64,000 nucleotides of DNA from Hymenobacter duratus (lineage in GTDB: Bacteria > Bacteroidota > Bacteroidia > Cytophagales > Hymenobacteraceae): the NCBI RefSeq assembly GCF_014698995.1, contig NZ_JACWZZ010000001.1, forward strand, positions 620,001-684,000. Direction: 5' to 3'. A program made the translations under genes and the position numbers. The notes under the pieces were generated by a model. That model ran no database searches. It saw only the letters and a list, made by a program, of their open reading frames with translations, and was not told where the DNA came from. Of this stretch, positions 47,367 through 56,437 are shown piece after piece. Position 1 is the first letter of the stretch. Every line of letters starts with the position of its first letter.

Positions 47367-48848
47367 ATGCAAACTGTGTACAAAAAACTTCTAAGTCTGA
47401 TACTTCTGCTTGCCGGATTTTTTCCCTCCGTTTGGGCATGCTCAGGGCAGTTTTCTATTCTCTATCCGGGTAGCACAATTGCTCAGGATTACACGAATGG
47501 CAACGCTACAGGCAACGCTACCTACTGCCCGGATGGTACCGGCAATGCCACATTTACGCTGACGGAAGCTGGGAACACGGCTTCCGGAACGCTGGAAATA
47601 AGAAGTATTGCGACAAACTCGCTTATCAGAACCATATCCACACAGCCTGGCCAAAGCTATACATTCACGCTGCCGGTCGAATCTGCCGGGGCTACTCGGT
47701 TTCGGTTTTTTCACTCTATTAGTTGCTCAAACAACAAGCTGGCAACGATTGATGTGGATCTCACTCCCACGCTAAACCTCACTGCTGCCCTGCAGAGCGG
47801 TGCGCCCGTAACATCAACTGTATGCCCCGGCACTAGCGTAACCCTTACCGCTACGGGTGCTCCAGCTAACACTACCTACACTTTTCGGGATGCAGCGGGG
47901 GTTAGAATTGATGCCAACACAACGGGCACGCTGACAGTTGTGGCTAGAAACTCTACCTACTACACGGTTGAGACGAACATTCCTACCTGTGGTAGCGGCA
48001 ACGTGACGCAAAGGATCAACATTGCCACCCCGGTTTCAATTTCCTCCAGCGACGCTGATAACTATATCACGTCGGGGCAGTCTGTAACGCTGACAGCGCA
48101 GGGTAGTACCAGTGGCCAATACGTATGGACAGAAACAGCTAATGGTATAACGACCACGCTTGGCGCCGCTGGCAACCAGATTATCGTGAATCCGACGACT
48201 CAGACCACGTATACGGCTGCCGCCGTCAATTCCGCCCTGACTTGTAATTCTGCCAATACCACTCTCTATATTGGCACTCCTAACCCATTACCGGTCGAGT
48301 TGATCAGCTTTACGGCGGAATGGCAAGCGGAACAGCCACGCATCCTCTGGGCTACTGCTTCAGAGCGAAACAATAGCCATTTTGTAGTAGAGCGAAGTCT
48401 CAATGGCACGACTTTCACTGCCATCAACAAGCAGTTGGGCCAAGGTACTACTTCGGCTCGCACCTACTACTCGTTTACCGACACTGAACTTGGTCGTAGC
48501 AAAGCTGGGGTTTTGTATTATCGGTTGGTGCAGCACGATGCCTCTGGTGAGACCTATACGTCTCCGGTGAAGGTGTTGAAAGGCACGGGCAAAGAAATCC
48601 GGGTGGAAGCTTATCCTAATCCGTTTCAGCAAGCAATTCGAGTAGTGGTAACGGCCCCTACGGCCGGACCGGCCACTTTTGAAATGCTGGACGGCACTGG
48701 CCGGCTAGTATTCCAAAAGAAACTGACGCTAGCGGGTGGCACCCAAGAAATAAGCCTGCCGGAGGTAGCGCGGCTGCCGCGGGGTCTCTATTTTCTGCGC
48801 GTGGTGCAGGCTACCAGCGAGCAGATTATTCAACTCAACCACAGATAA
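47367..48848 (+). CDS. T9SS type A sorting-domain protein with Ig-like repeats
   Basis: A 493-residue exported surface protein. The start codon is probably ATG 47367 (a GTG two codons upstream opens the frame). The signal peptide ends near VWA-CSGQ. Ig-like beta repeats cover about 40-310 (VCPGTSVTLTATGAPANTTY, SGQSVTLTAQGSTSGQYVWT). A linker region typical of such proteins follows (LPVELISFTAEWQAEQPRIL ... WATASERNNSHFVVERSLNG). A T9SS type A sorting domain ends it (VEAYPNPFQQAIRVVV ... LPRGLYFLRV). Its codon choice looks more AT-leaning than its neighbours, matching the AT-rich spacer before it. The role is unknown; adhesion is plausible. Confidence 0.88.
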   Translation: MQTVYKKLLSLILLLAGFFPSVWACSGQFSILYPGSTIAQDYTNGNATGNATYCPDGTGNATFTLTEAGNTASGTLEIRSIATNSLIRTISTQPGQSYTFTLPVESAGATRFRFFHSISCSNNKLATIDVDLTPTLNLTAALQSGAPVTSTVCPGTSVTLTATGAPANTTYTFRDAAGVRIDANTTGTLTVVARNSTYYTVETNIPTCGSGNVTQRINIATPVSISSSDADNYITSGQSVTLTAQGSTSGQYVWTETANGITTTLGAAGNQIIVNPTTQTTYTAAAVNSALTCNSANTTLYIGTPNPLPVELISFTAEWQAEQPRILWATASERNNSHFVVERSLNGTTFTAINKQLGQGTTSARTYYSFTDTELGRSKAGVLYYRLVQHDASGETYTSPVKVLKGTGKEIRVEAYPNPFQQAIRVVVTAPTAGPATFEMLDGTGRLVFQKKLTLAGGTQEISLPEVARLPRGLYFLRVVQATSEQIIQLNHR

Positions 48849-48869
48849 ACGAAGTACATCGGCAGCATA

Positions 48870-48908
48870 CCAACAACAGCCAGCCTACAATAGGCTGGCT
48901 GTTGTTGG
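48870..48908 (+). terminator. Terminator after the T9SS surface-protein gene
   Basis: A 17-base perfect stem (48870-48886 with 48892-48908) with a 5-base loop, 21 bases after the stop. Confidence 0.85.
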
Positions 48909-49035
48909 TATTACTGGCTGAATTGGGAACGTCAGTTAGACCGGTGCCGCTAATTCGGACCACCAGCAGAATCATGTGGATGTGCGTACTTGGGGGCAAA
49001 TCGGCGTAATGTGGCGCCCTCACTCTTGTTGCTTT

Positions 49036-49788
49036 ATGTCCTCTCAGCCTACCATTCTGTTTCTCCACGGCTTTGCCGAATCCCGCGAAGTCTGGACCGA
49101 ATTCACCCGCGACTTTCCCGACGGCTACCGCCTGCTCACGCTAAACCTGCCCGGCCACGGCACCAACGTGCATGACATAAGGGACTACTCGATGGAGGCG
49201 CAGGCGCGCTACGTAGCCGAGCAACTGCGCCAGAAAAACGTGGAGCGGGCCTTGCTGGTGTGCCATAGTATGGGCGGCTACGTGGCCCTGGCCTTCGCCG
49301 AGCGTTACCCCGAAATGGTGGCCGGCCTCGTGCTCTTCCACAGCACCGCCCTGCCCGATACCAGCGAAAAGAAGGCCAACCGCGACAAAAACATGGATTT
49401 CGTACGCCGCCACGGCGTCGAGAAGTTCATGGAATCGTTTATTCGGCCGTTGTTTGCGCCCGCTAACCGGGAGTGTATGCTGGAGCAGCGCGAGTTTCTG
49501 GAAGAAATTGGCAAGACTACACCCGAAGCCACTGTGCTGGGGGCGCTGGAAGCTATGAAAAACCGCCCCGACCGCACCAAAGTGCTGCGCGAGGCCCGGT
49601 TTCCGGTGTTGTTCATTGCGGGCAAAGACGATGTGGCGGTACCGGCTGAAAGCCTGCTGCCACAATTGGCCCTGCCGGCCCAAAGCCATGCCTTGCTCCT
49701 GAGCGACGTTGGGCACCTGGGCTACTTCGAGGAGCCGGAACTAACGCGCCGCGCCGTGGTGGATTTTGCGGAGGTGGTGTTTAAGTAA
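49036..49788 (+). CDS. Alpha/beta hydrolase
   Basis: A 250-residue cytosolic hydrolase. HGFAES forms the oxyanion region (about 11), the nucleophile Ser is in VCHSMGGYVALAFAERYPE, Asp is in IAGKDDVAVP and His is in VGHLGYFEEP. The ATG at 49036 gives the compact family start (MSSQPTILFLHGF); the longer frame from 48976 has no support. It is similar in size and shape to MhpC-like esterases, but the substrate is unknown. Confidence 0.9.
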   Translation: MSSQPTILFLHGFAESREVWTEFTRDFPDGYRLLTLNLPGHGTNVHDIRDYSMEAQARYVAEQLRQKNVERALLVCHSMGGYVALAFAERYPEMVAGLVLFHSTALPDTSEKKANRDKNMDFVRRHGVEKFMESFIRPLFAPANRECMLEQREFLEEIGKTTPEATVLGALEAMKNRPDRTKVLREARFPVLFIAGKDDVAVPAESLLPQLALPAQSHALLLSDVGHLGYFEEPELTRRAVVDFAEVVFK

Positions 49789-49816
49789 TTAAGTCAGGGC
49801 AGCGTAACTATCCTAC

Positions 49817-50932
49817 CTACTGCATACGATAAGTAACGGGCACTACGAAGAAGGCGCGCACCGGCTTGCCTTTTTCCAGGGCCGGAAATATGGGCGGCAG
49901 CAGGCCAACAACGCGTAGCGCCTCGCCATCCAGCTCCGGCGCAACGGACTGTAGCACCAACGGATTTTCGGCGCGGCCCTCCTCACTCACTTCAAAGAAG
50001 ATTTTGACGGTGCCACTGGTCCGGCTGCGCAAAGCGGCCGGCGGATATTTCACGTTCCGACCGATAAAATTCGACAGCGTCTGCGGCCCTCCCTCGGCCG
50101 TGGGCGGCTCATCGGGAAACAGGCGCACGCGCGGATACAGGCTGACGGTGCCCGCGGCCGCATCAAATACCAGCGGAATCAGGTGGCCGCCACGCCGGGG
50201 CTGACCTTTCTTGAGAGCCGGAGCCCAGGTAGGCCCTTTGCCGAGCAGGTCCTCGGCGGCAGCCAGCAATTCTGGCTTCAGACGCTTGTGCTGCTCTTTC
50301 GTCATCGGGCCGGGCTGGGCCTTTACCGATGTAAATGCGCCTACCGAATCGACCTTGACAGCCACGAACACCACTCCGGAAAAGGCCGCCTGCCGGGCCG
50401 CCTCGGGGAAGGACGCGGTACGCAGATAGGCTTCCAGCGCCTCTTGGCCACCTACCGGGTGCGGGGCATGATCCTCCGTCACGGGGCGCGCGGCGGCAGG
50501 GGCAGCCACTGGTTCTGGTGCGGGCAGCTTGAATATAATAGGCAGCGTGTAGGAAACGGCCACGGCCTTACCCGCCTGCCTGCCCGGCAGGAAAGCAGGC
50601 AGCGCTGCTACGGCCCGCAGCGCCTCGGTATCTAGCAGCGGATTGATGCCACGCGCCAGCTTCACCTGCTGCACCTGCCCGGTAGAGGCTACCACGAAAT
50701 TGACAAGCACCCGGCCTTCCACGCGTTTAGCTATGGCCTCGGCCGGGTATTGTACCGTCTGGCCCAGCGTGCGGAACAGTGCCTGCTGGCCACCGGGAAA
50801 CTCCGGCATCTTCTCAACATAGCTGAATACTTTGTCTTCAATAACAGTCGGTGTCTGGGCCTGCAGAGAGCGGCCGGCAACAAGCAACAGGCTACTCAGC
50901 AGGAGCGGCCGGAAATAAGATGCTATAAACAT
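49817..50932 (-). CDS. Exported protein with three tandem TonB C-terminal domains
   Basis: A 371-residue protein. A signal peptide ends before Gln26 (AGRSLQA then QTPT). It then carries three TonB_C-type domains in a row, about 45-135, 160-257 and 283-369. Each opens with a GGxxxL helix and repeats the FP/YPxxA plus VxVxxxV strand pattern (QYPAEAIAKRVEGRVLVNFV; SFPEAARQAAFSGVVFVAVK; KYPPAALRSRTSGTVKIFFE). There is no TonB membrane anchor or Pro-rich periplasmic spacer, so it cannot work as a classic TonB energy transducer. It may bind TonB boxes or other partners in the periplasm; the function is unknown. The ATG at 50932 gives the signal peptide. Confidence 0.83.
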   Translation of the reverse strand: MFIASYFRPLLLSSLLLVAGRSLQAQTPTVIEDKVFSYVEKMPEFPGGQQALFRTLGQTVQYPAEAIAKRVEGRVLVNFVVASTGQVQQVKLARGINPLLDTEALRAVAALPAFLPGRQAGKAVAVSYTLPIIFKLPAPEPVAAPAAARPVTEDHAPHPVGGQEALEAYLRTASFPEAARQAAFSGVVFVAVKVDSVGAFTSVKAQPGPMTKEQHKRLKPELLAAAEDLLGKGPTWAPALKKGQPRRGGHLIPLVFDAAAGTVSLYPRVRLFPDEPPTAEGGPQTLSNFIGRNVKYPPAALRSRTSGTVKIFFEVSEEGRAENPLVLQSVAPELDGEALRVVGLLPPIFPALEKGKPVRAFFVVPVTYRMQ

Positions 50933-50955
50933 GGGTAAGTGAGTAACATAAAGGT

Positions 50956-51954
50956 TTAGGCCGTCAACAGGCCCATCTTCAGCATAGCTTCGGCAATCTG
51001 CACGGCGTTGGTAGCGGCTCCCTTGCGCAGGTTGTCGGCTACTACCCACATGTTGAGGGTACGCGGCTGGGTTTCGTCGCGGCGGAGACGCCCGACGAGT
51101 ACGGCGTCACGGCCATGAGCGTCTTTGGGCATCGGATACACGTTGTTCTTCACGTCGTCCACTACTTCCACACCTTCCGTCTGGCGCAGAATTTCGCGCA
51201 CTTCGTCGAGGTCGAATTCCTGGGCAAATTCCACATTCACCGCCTCCGAGTGGCCACCCATGACCGGAATACGCACGGTAGTAGCCGTGACACGGATGGA
51301 GTCGTCGCCGAAGATTTTCTTGGTTTCCTTCACCATCTTCATTTCTTCCTTGGTGTAGCCGTTGTCCTCGAACACGTCGATGTGGGGCAGCACATTTAGG
51401 TCGATACGGTGCGGATAGGCGGGGTTGCTAGGCGTCTGGCCGGCACGCTCTGCCTGCAGCTGGTCTACGGCCTGCTTGCCGGTGCCCGTCACGCTCTGGT
51501 AGGTGCTCACAACAATGCGCTCCACTTTGTACCGCTCGTGCAGCTTGTTGAGGGCCACCACCATCTGAATGGTAGAGCAATTAGGATTGGCAATGATTTT
51601 ATCGTTGGCGGTCAGCTCGTTAGCATTGATTTCGGGCACCACCAGCTTCTTGGTGGGGTCCATGCGCCAGGCCGAGGAGTTGTCGATGACTACGGTGCCT
51701 ACCTCCGCGAAACGCGGCGCCTGCTCTTTGGAAATGGAGCCGCCGGCCGAGAAAATAGCCACGGCCGGGCGCGCCGCAATGGCGTCGTCCATGCTCACGA
51801 CCTTGTATTTTTTGCCCTGAAACTCAATTTCCTGGCCTACCGATTTGGCGGACGCTACGGGTAATAGTTCGGTGACCGGGAAGTTGCGCTCGGCCAATAC
51901 TTTCAGCATTTCGCCCCCGACCAAGCCGGTGGCACCTACTACGGCTACTTTCAT
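50956..51954 (-). CDS. asd: Aspartate-semialdehyde dehydrogenase
   Basis: A 332-residue NADPH-dependent enzyme that makes aspartate semialdehyde, the precursor of lysine/diaminopimelate, threonine and methionine. The Rossmann motif is VGATGLVGGEMLKVLAERNF, the catalytic Cys126 is in NPNCSTIQMV, and the active-site His235 is in MGGHSEAVN. Its product feeds the homoserine branch used by metX and metY elsewhere in this window. It is 23 bases upstream of the triple TonB_C gene start, so the two may share a transcript. Confidence 0.96.
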   Translation of the reverse strand: MKVAVVGATGLVGGEMLKVLAERNFPVTELLPVASAKSVGQEIEFQGKKYKVVSMDDAIAARPAVAIFSAGGSISKEQAPRFAEVGTVVIDNSSAWRMDPTKKLVVPEINANELTANDKIIANPNCSTIQMVVALNKLHERYKVERIVVSTYQSVTGTGKQAVDQLQAERAGQTPSNPAYPHRIDLNVLPHIDVFEDNGYTKEEMKMVKETKKIFGDDSIRVTATTVRIPVMGGHSEAVNVEFAQEFDLDEVREILRQTEGVEVVDDVKNNVYPMPKDAHGRDAVLVGRLRRDETQPRTLNMWVVADNLRKGAATNAVQIAEAMLKMGLLTA

Positions 51955-52104
51955 GGAATTGCGTGTTTAGAAAGACAAAGTTCGGGAAAAGATGAGGGTT
52001 TGGTACGGAATAGAATGTTTTCTATATTTCTCTTCGCATTATATAACACTGCGCGACTTGCCTTCGTCTAGGCCGTGCGGACTCATTTGTAGTTGCTTAT
52101 CTCC

Positions 52105-54720
52105 GTGAAGAAACTAATGCTGCCGCTACTAGCGGTGTTGCTCCCTTTGGCCGCTACGGCTCAGCTGACCGAAACCTTTGCCGATGGAGAATTTACCCAA
52201 AATCCTTCTTGGACCGGCGACGCTACCTCTTTTCAGGTTACGAGCCAGCAACTGCAAAGCGACGGCCCGGCCACTACCGGCACCCAACTTCAACTCGTGA
52301 CGCCTTGCCAAGCCGCTACAGGTGGCACTGTATGGGAATTCTGGGCCAATCTGCGCCTAGCTACCAGCAGTGGCAACTACGCCGATGTGTGGCTGGTGTC
52401 GGAGCAGGCAGATTTGAAAGCCACCGGCAACCGTGGCTATTTCGTGCGCCTCGGCGGCACTCCCGACGAAGTGTCCCTGTTCCGTAAGGACGCCACCGGC
52501 AGCCCGGTCTACGTCGTAAATGGGGCCGATGCGACTCTTAGCTCGCTCACCAACAACCTGGTGCGGGTGCGCGTAAGCCGCTCGGCTACTGATGCATGGA
52601 ACCTGGAGCGCGACCTGACAGGCGGCACTACCTATACCAGCGAAGGCAGCGCCTCTGATGCTACCTACCAGCGCGGGTTTTATTTCGGGGTGTACCTCAC
52701 GTATTCGGCCGCCAACAACAGGGCGTTCTATTTCGATGATTTTCGGGTGCAGGATTCTGCCGCGCCCCGGCTGCTAAGTGCCGGTGTTGCGGGCGCGCAG
52801 CAGCTGGACTTAACTTTCAATGAGCCAGTAGCCACTCCCCAAGTTGCGGCCAACTACCGCCTAACCGCTACCGGCGCGCCGGCCGTTACGGCCGCGCAGC
52901 GCGACGCCACCGACCCGGCCCTCGTGCACCTGACGCTGGCCGCCGCGTTGCCGCTCGGGCCGAACACCGTGGAGGCCCGCACCATTTCCGACCTCTACGG
53001 AAATACCGCCGCTGGTCCCCTGGCCGCCAGCTTTACCTATACCGGAACGGCAGTAGCACCAACCATCAACCAAGTGCTCATCACCGAAATATTCGCGGAC
53101 GAAACGCCGGTTGTGGGCTTGCCATCCTCAGAGTATCTGGAAATCCACAACCCGTCGGCTACGGCGGTGCTGGACCTGGCGGGCGTGCGACTCCTGAAAC
53201 CGGGACAGACCGGCAACCCGGCCGTATTTCCGGCCGGTGCCACGCTGCTGCCCGGCGAATATGCGGTGGTGTGCGGCAGCACTCGGGTGCCACAATTTGC
53301 GGCCTATGGCAAAGTATTCGGGCTGAGTAATTTTCCGAGCCTGACCAATGCCGGTGACCAGCTGCTGTTGCGCAGCCGGGACGGCCGGACCTTGTTCGAA
53401 ATCAGCTACTCCGATACCTGGTACAAGGACAGCCGCAAGAAGGAGGGAGGCTGGAGCCTGGAAATGGTAGACCCTGCCAACCCCTGCGCCGGCATCGAGA
53501 ACTGGACGGCCAGCACCGATGCCAGCGGCGGCACCCCCGGCCGCGCCAACTCCGTGCGTACCTCCAACCCTGACCGCGCGGCGCCTGTATTGCTGCGCGC
53601 GTTGGCTCTGAACCCGACTACTGTGCGGCTGTTTTTTGGGGAGAAGCTCGATAGCCTCGCGGCGGCTAATACGGCCCTTTACGGCCTGAGCCCAGCCGTT
53701 GCGGTTACCCGCGCTGCTCCTGAAGCACCCGATTTTCGCACCGTAGACCTAACGCTGGGAACGGCTCTGCAAGCCAACCAGGCGCTGACCGTAACGGTGC
53801 AGCGCGCCACCGACTGTGTGGGCAATGCAGCCGGGTCGGCTACTTCCGCCACGTTTGGGCTACCGTCAGCCGCAGCGCCGGGCGACGTGGTTATCAACGA
53901 AATTCTGTTTAACCCGCGCACCAATGCCGTGGATTTCGTGGAGCTGCTGAACCGCTCCGGCAAGTACCTGGACGTGCAGAACTGGCAGCTCGGCAACGAA
54001 AAGCCCGACGGCAGCGTGGACGCGGAGCAAATCAGTAGCGGCGCCTACGTGCTGGCGCCCGGCCAGCTTGTGCTGCTCACCACCCGCCCCGATATCGTGC
54101 AAAGCCAGTACCCGACCAGCTCCGAACCGGCGGCGTTTCTGGCGATGTCCGGATTTCCAATTTTTCCCGATGATGCAGGCGTAGTGGCGGTATTCGACGG
54201 CCAGGGCCGCAGTCTGGACCGCTACAGCTACAACAAAGACCAGCACCTGAAGCTGCTGGATGACCTAAACGGCGTGTCGCTGGAGCGTATCCGGGCGGAA
54301 GGGCCCAGTACGGCGGCCAATTTCCATTCGGCCGCCAGTAGCGTGGGCTATGCCACGCCGGGCCGCCGCAACTCGCAGCAGCAAGACGCAGCAGGCGGCG
54401 CGCAGCAGTTCAGTGTCGAGCCCGAGGTATTCACCCCCGATGAGGATGGCATGCAGGACTTCACCACCCTCAACTATCAGTTGGATGGTACCGGGTATGC
54501 GGCCAGCGTCACGGTATACGATGCACAAGGCCGCCTCACACGCCGGCTGGTTCGCAACGAAACACTGGCTACCAGTGGTTTTTTCCAATGGGACGGCCTC
54601 ACCGACCGGGGCCAGAAAGCGGCCGTCGGCTACTATGTGCTGCTGGTAGAGCTGTTTGGGCCCAACGGCGGCAGTAAGCAGGAGTACAAAAAGACGGTGG
54701 TGCTGGGGGCGCGGTTCTGA
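52105..54720 (+). CDS. Secreted lamin-tail-domain protein with FlgD-like C-terminus
   Basis: An 871-residue exported protein. A GTG at 52105 gives the signal peptide KKLMLPLLAVLLPLAATA, then Gln (QLTE); the frame also opens at a TTG at 52093. An N-terminal beta region (about 20-220) resembles a laminin-G/concanavalin fold, followed by Ig-like SwmB-type stretches. A lamin-tail domain (about 310-450, VLITEIFADETPVVGLPSSE) and a second one (about 590-720, VVINEILFNPRTNAVDFVEL) follow. It ends in a FlgD-like Ig fold (VEPEVFTPDEDGMQDFTTLN) as used for T9SS export. It lies directly before the DUF1800-DUF1501 pair. Confidence 0.87.
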   Translation: MKKLMLPLLAVLLPLAATAQLTETFADGEFTQNPSWTGDATSFQVTSQQLQSDGPATTGTQLQLVTPCQAATGGTVWEFWANLRLATSSGNYADVWLVSEQADLKATGNRGYFVRLGGTPDEVSLFRKDATGSPVYVVNGADATLSSLTNNLVRVRVSRSATDAWNLERDLTGGTTYTSEGSASDATYQRGFYFGVYLTYSAANNRAFYFDDFRVQDSAAPRLLSAGVAGAQQLDLTFNEPVATPQVAANYRLTATGAPAVTAAQRDATDPALVHLTLAAALPLGPNTVEARTISDLYGNTAAGPLAASFTYTGTAVAPTINQVLITEIFADETPVVGLPSSEYLEIHNPSATAVLDLAGVRLLKPGQTGNPAVFPAGATLLPGEYAVVCGSTRVPQFAAYGKVFGLSNFPSLTNAGDQLLLRSRDGRTLFEISYSDTWYKDSRKKEGGWSLEMVDPANPCAGIENWTASTDASGGTPGRANSVRTSNPDRAAPVLLRALALNPTTVRLFFGEKLDSLAAANTALYGLSPAVAVTRAAPEAPDFRTVDLTLGTALQANQALTVTVQRATDCVGNAAGSATSATFGLPSAAAPGDVVINEILFNPRTNAVDFVELLNRSGKYLDVQNWQLGNEKPDGSVDAEQISSGAYVLAPGQLVLLTTRPDIVQSQYPTSSEPAAFLAMSGFPIFPDDAGVVAVFDGQGRSLDRYSYNKDQHLKLLDDLNGVSLERIRAEGPSTAANFHSAASSVGYATPGRRNSQQQDAAGGAQQFSVEPEVFTPDEDGMQDFTTLNYQLDGTGYAASVTVYDAQGRLTRRLVRNETLATSGFFQWDGLTDRGQKAAVGYYVLLVELFGPNGGSKQEYKKTVVLGARF

Positions 54721-54779
54721 GGAAGCCTGCGTAGCATGAAGCGAGTTAAACCCGCGGCGCAGAATTGCGTCCAAGCACC

Positions 54780-56345
54780 ATGACGACGACGCAACAGCAA
54801 CTGCAGCACCTGTACTGGCGCGCCGGGTTCGGACCACGGCCCGAAGACATAGCCGCTGGCCTTTCACCACGCAAAGCCCTGCGCCAATTGCTGCGCGACT
54901 CCGAGAAAGTTGAGCTGCTCGATGGCCCAACCATGCGCTATACTGAACCGCTGGCGCAGTTTCGGCTGGTTGCTCCGGCAGCAGGCACGCCACAGTCAAG
55001 TATGGTAACTACCCCCGACCAAACGGCTATGACTGTCGGTACGGAACTGCCTGCGCTACCAAGCCGCTCGGCGCTGCCCGCCCAGCCGAAGGGGCGTGCT
55101 CAGCCGCCGTTGCTGCGCCGCCAAGACATGAATGCCCAGCAGCGCAAACTGCAGAACCAGAGTATTCGGGATGCTTTTTACGCCATGAATACCGGCTGGA
55201 TGGAGCGGATGGCTACTTCGCCGGCACAGCTGCGTGAAAAGCTGACGTTCTTCTGGCACGGCCATTTTGCCTGCCGGGTGCGCCGCCCCGATGCCGCTTT
55301 GCACCTCAACAACACCATCCGGCAGCTCGCGCTGGGTAAATTTTCTGATCTGCTGCTGGCCGTGAGCAAGGAGCCCGCTATGCTGCAGTTCCTCAACAAC
55401 CAGCAAAACCGCAAGCAGCGGCCCAACGAGAACTTCGCTCGGGAGGTGATGGAGCTCTTCACGATGGGCCGCGGCAACTACACCGAAACCGACATCAAGG
55501 AAGCGGCCCGCGCCTTCACGGGCTGGGGCTACGATGCGCAGGGACACTTTGTGTTTCGGGAAAAACAGCACGACGACGGCAGCAAGACCTTTCTGGGGCG
55601 CACCGGAAACTTCACCGGCGAGCAGGTGCTGGGTATTATTCTGGAGCAGCCGCGCACGGCCGAGTACCTCACCACCAAGCTCTACCGGTTCTTCGTAAAC
55701 GATACGCCCAACCCGGCGCATATTCAGCCGCTGGCCCAGGCGTTTTTTAAGAGCGGCTACGATATCAGCGCTTTGCTGGAGCAGATGTTTACGGCCGACT
55801 GGTTCTATGCGCCGGCCCATGTGGGTACCCGCATCAAGTCGCCGGTAGAGCTGCTGGCGGGTATCAAGCGCACTATGGGGCTACAACTCGCGGATGACAA
55901 ACCGCTCATTGTATTTCAGAAGGCCCTGGGGCAAACGCTATTTGAGCCGCCAAACGTAGCGGGCTGGCCCGGCGGCCGCAACTGGATAGATTCGTCGTCG
56001 CTGCTGTCCCGTTTGCAGTTGCCCTCGGTGCTGCTCAAAAATGCCGAGTTTAATGTGGCGCTGAAGCAGGATGAAAACGACATAGCTCCTAACCTGACGC
56101 GGGCCGACCGCACCTTTCAGCAGCAGGTGAAAACGACCGTGAAGCTGGGGCCGGTGCAGGCGCTTCTGGCCAAAACACCCTCGGAAAAGCAGGCCGCGCA
56201 GCTCAGCGGATTTGTATTGCAGGTCCCGATTCGCTCCGAAAACCTGGCCCTCATTCAGCAGGCTGCCGACAAGGCCCCGGCCGAAGTAAGGTTGCGCGCT
56301 ATGGTCACGAGCCTGCTCAGTCTGCCAGAATACCAGTTGATGTGA
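54780..56345 (+). CDS. DUF1800 family protein
   Basis: A 521-residue protein of the DUF1800 family, which is usually encoded beside a DUF1501 protein. Family features include the opening LYWRAGFGPRPEDIAAGLSP, the region REKLTFFWHGHFACRVRRPD, the motif NENFAREVMELFTMGRGNYTE and AARAFTGWGY, and the C-terminal GTRIKSPVELLAGIKRTMGL and PNVAGWPGGRNWIDSSSLLS. No signal peptide is seen at the ATG at 54780, although its partner has a Tat signal. The molecular role is unknown. Confidence 0.92.
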   Translation: MTTTQQQLQHLYWRAGFGPRPEDIAAGLSPRKALRQLLRDSEKVELLDGPTMRYTEPLAQFRLVAPAAGTPQSSMVTTPDQTAMTVGTELPALPSRSALPAQPKGRAQPPLLRRQDMNAQQRKLQNQSIRDAFYAMNTGWMERMATSPAQLREKLTFFWHGHFACRVRRPDAALHLNNTIRQLALGKFSDLLLAVSKEPAMLQFLNNQQNRKQRPNENFAREVMELFTMGRGNYTETDIKEAARAFTGWGYDAQGHFVFREKQHDDGSKTFLGRTGNFTGEQVLGIILEQPRTAEYLTTKLYRFFVNDTPNPAHIQPLAQAFFKSGYDISALLEQMFTADWFYAPAHVGTRIKSPVELLAGIKRTMGLQLADDKPLIVFQKALGQTLFEPPNVAGWPGGRNWIDSSSLLSRLQLPSVLLKNAEFNVALKQDENDIAPNLTRADRTFQQQVKTTVKLGPVQALLAKTPSEKQAAQLSGFVLQVPIRSENLALIQQAADKAPAEVRLRAMVTSLLSLPEYQLM

Positions 56346-56437
56346 TTAAGACAGACCCCGGGATTTAGGCCGCAGAACATCGGATTGTTCCGTGGCCCCA
56401 CTTTTAAGTGCTGGGCTCTCATTTCTAAGTTCTCTCC

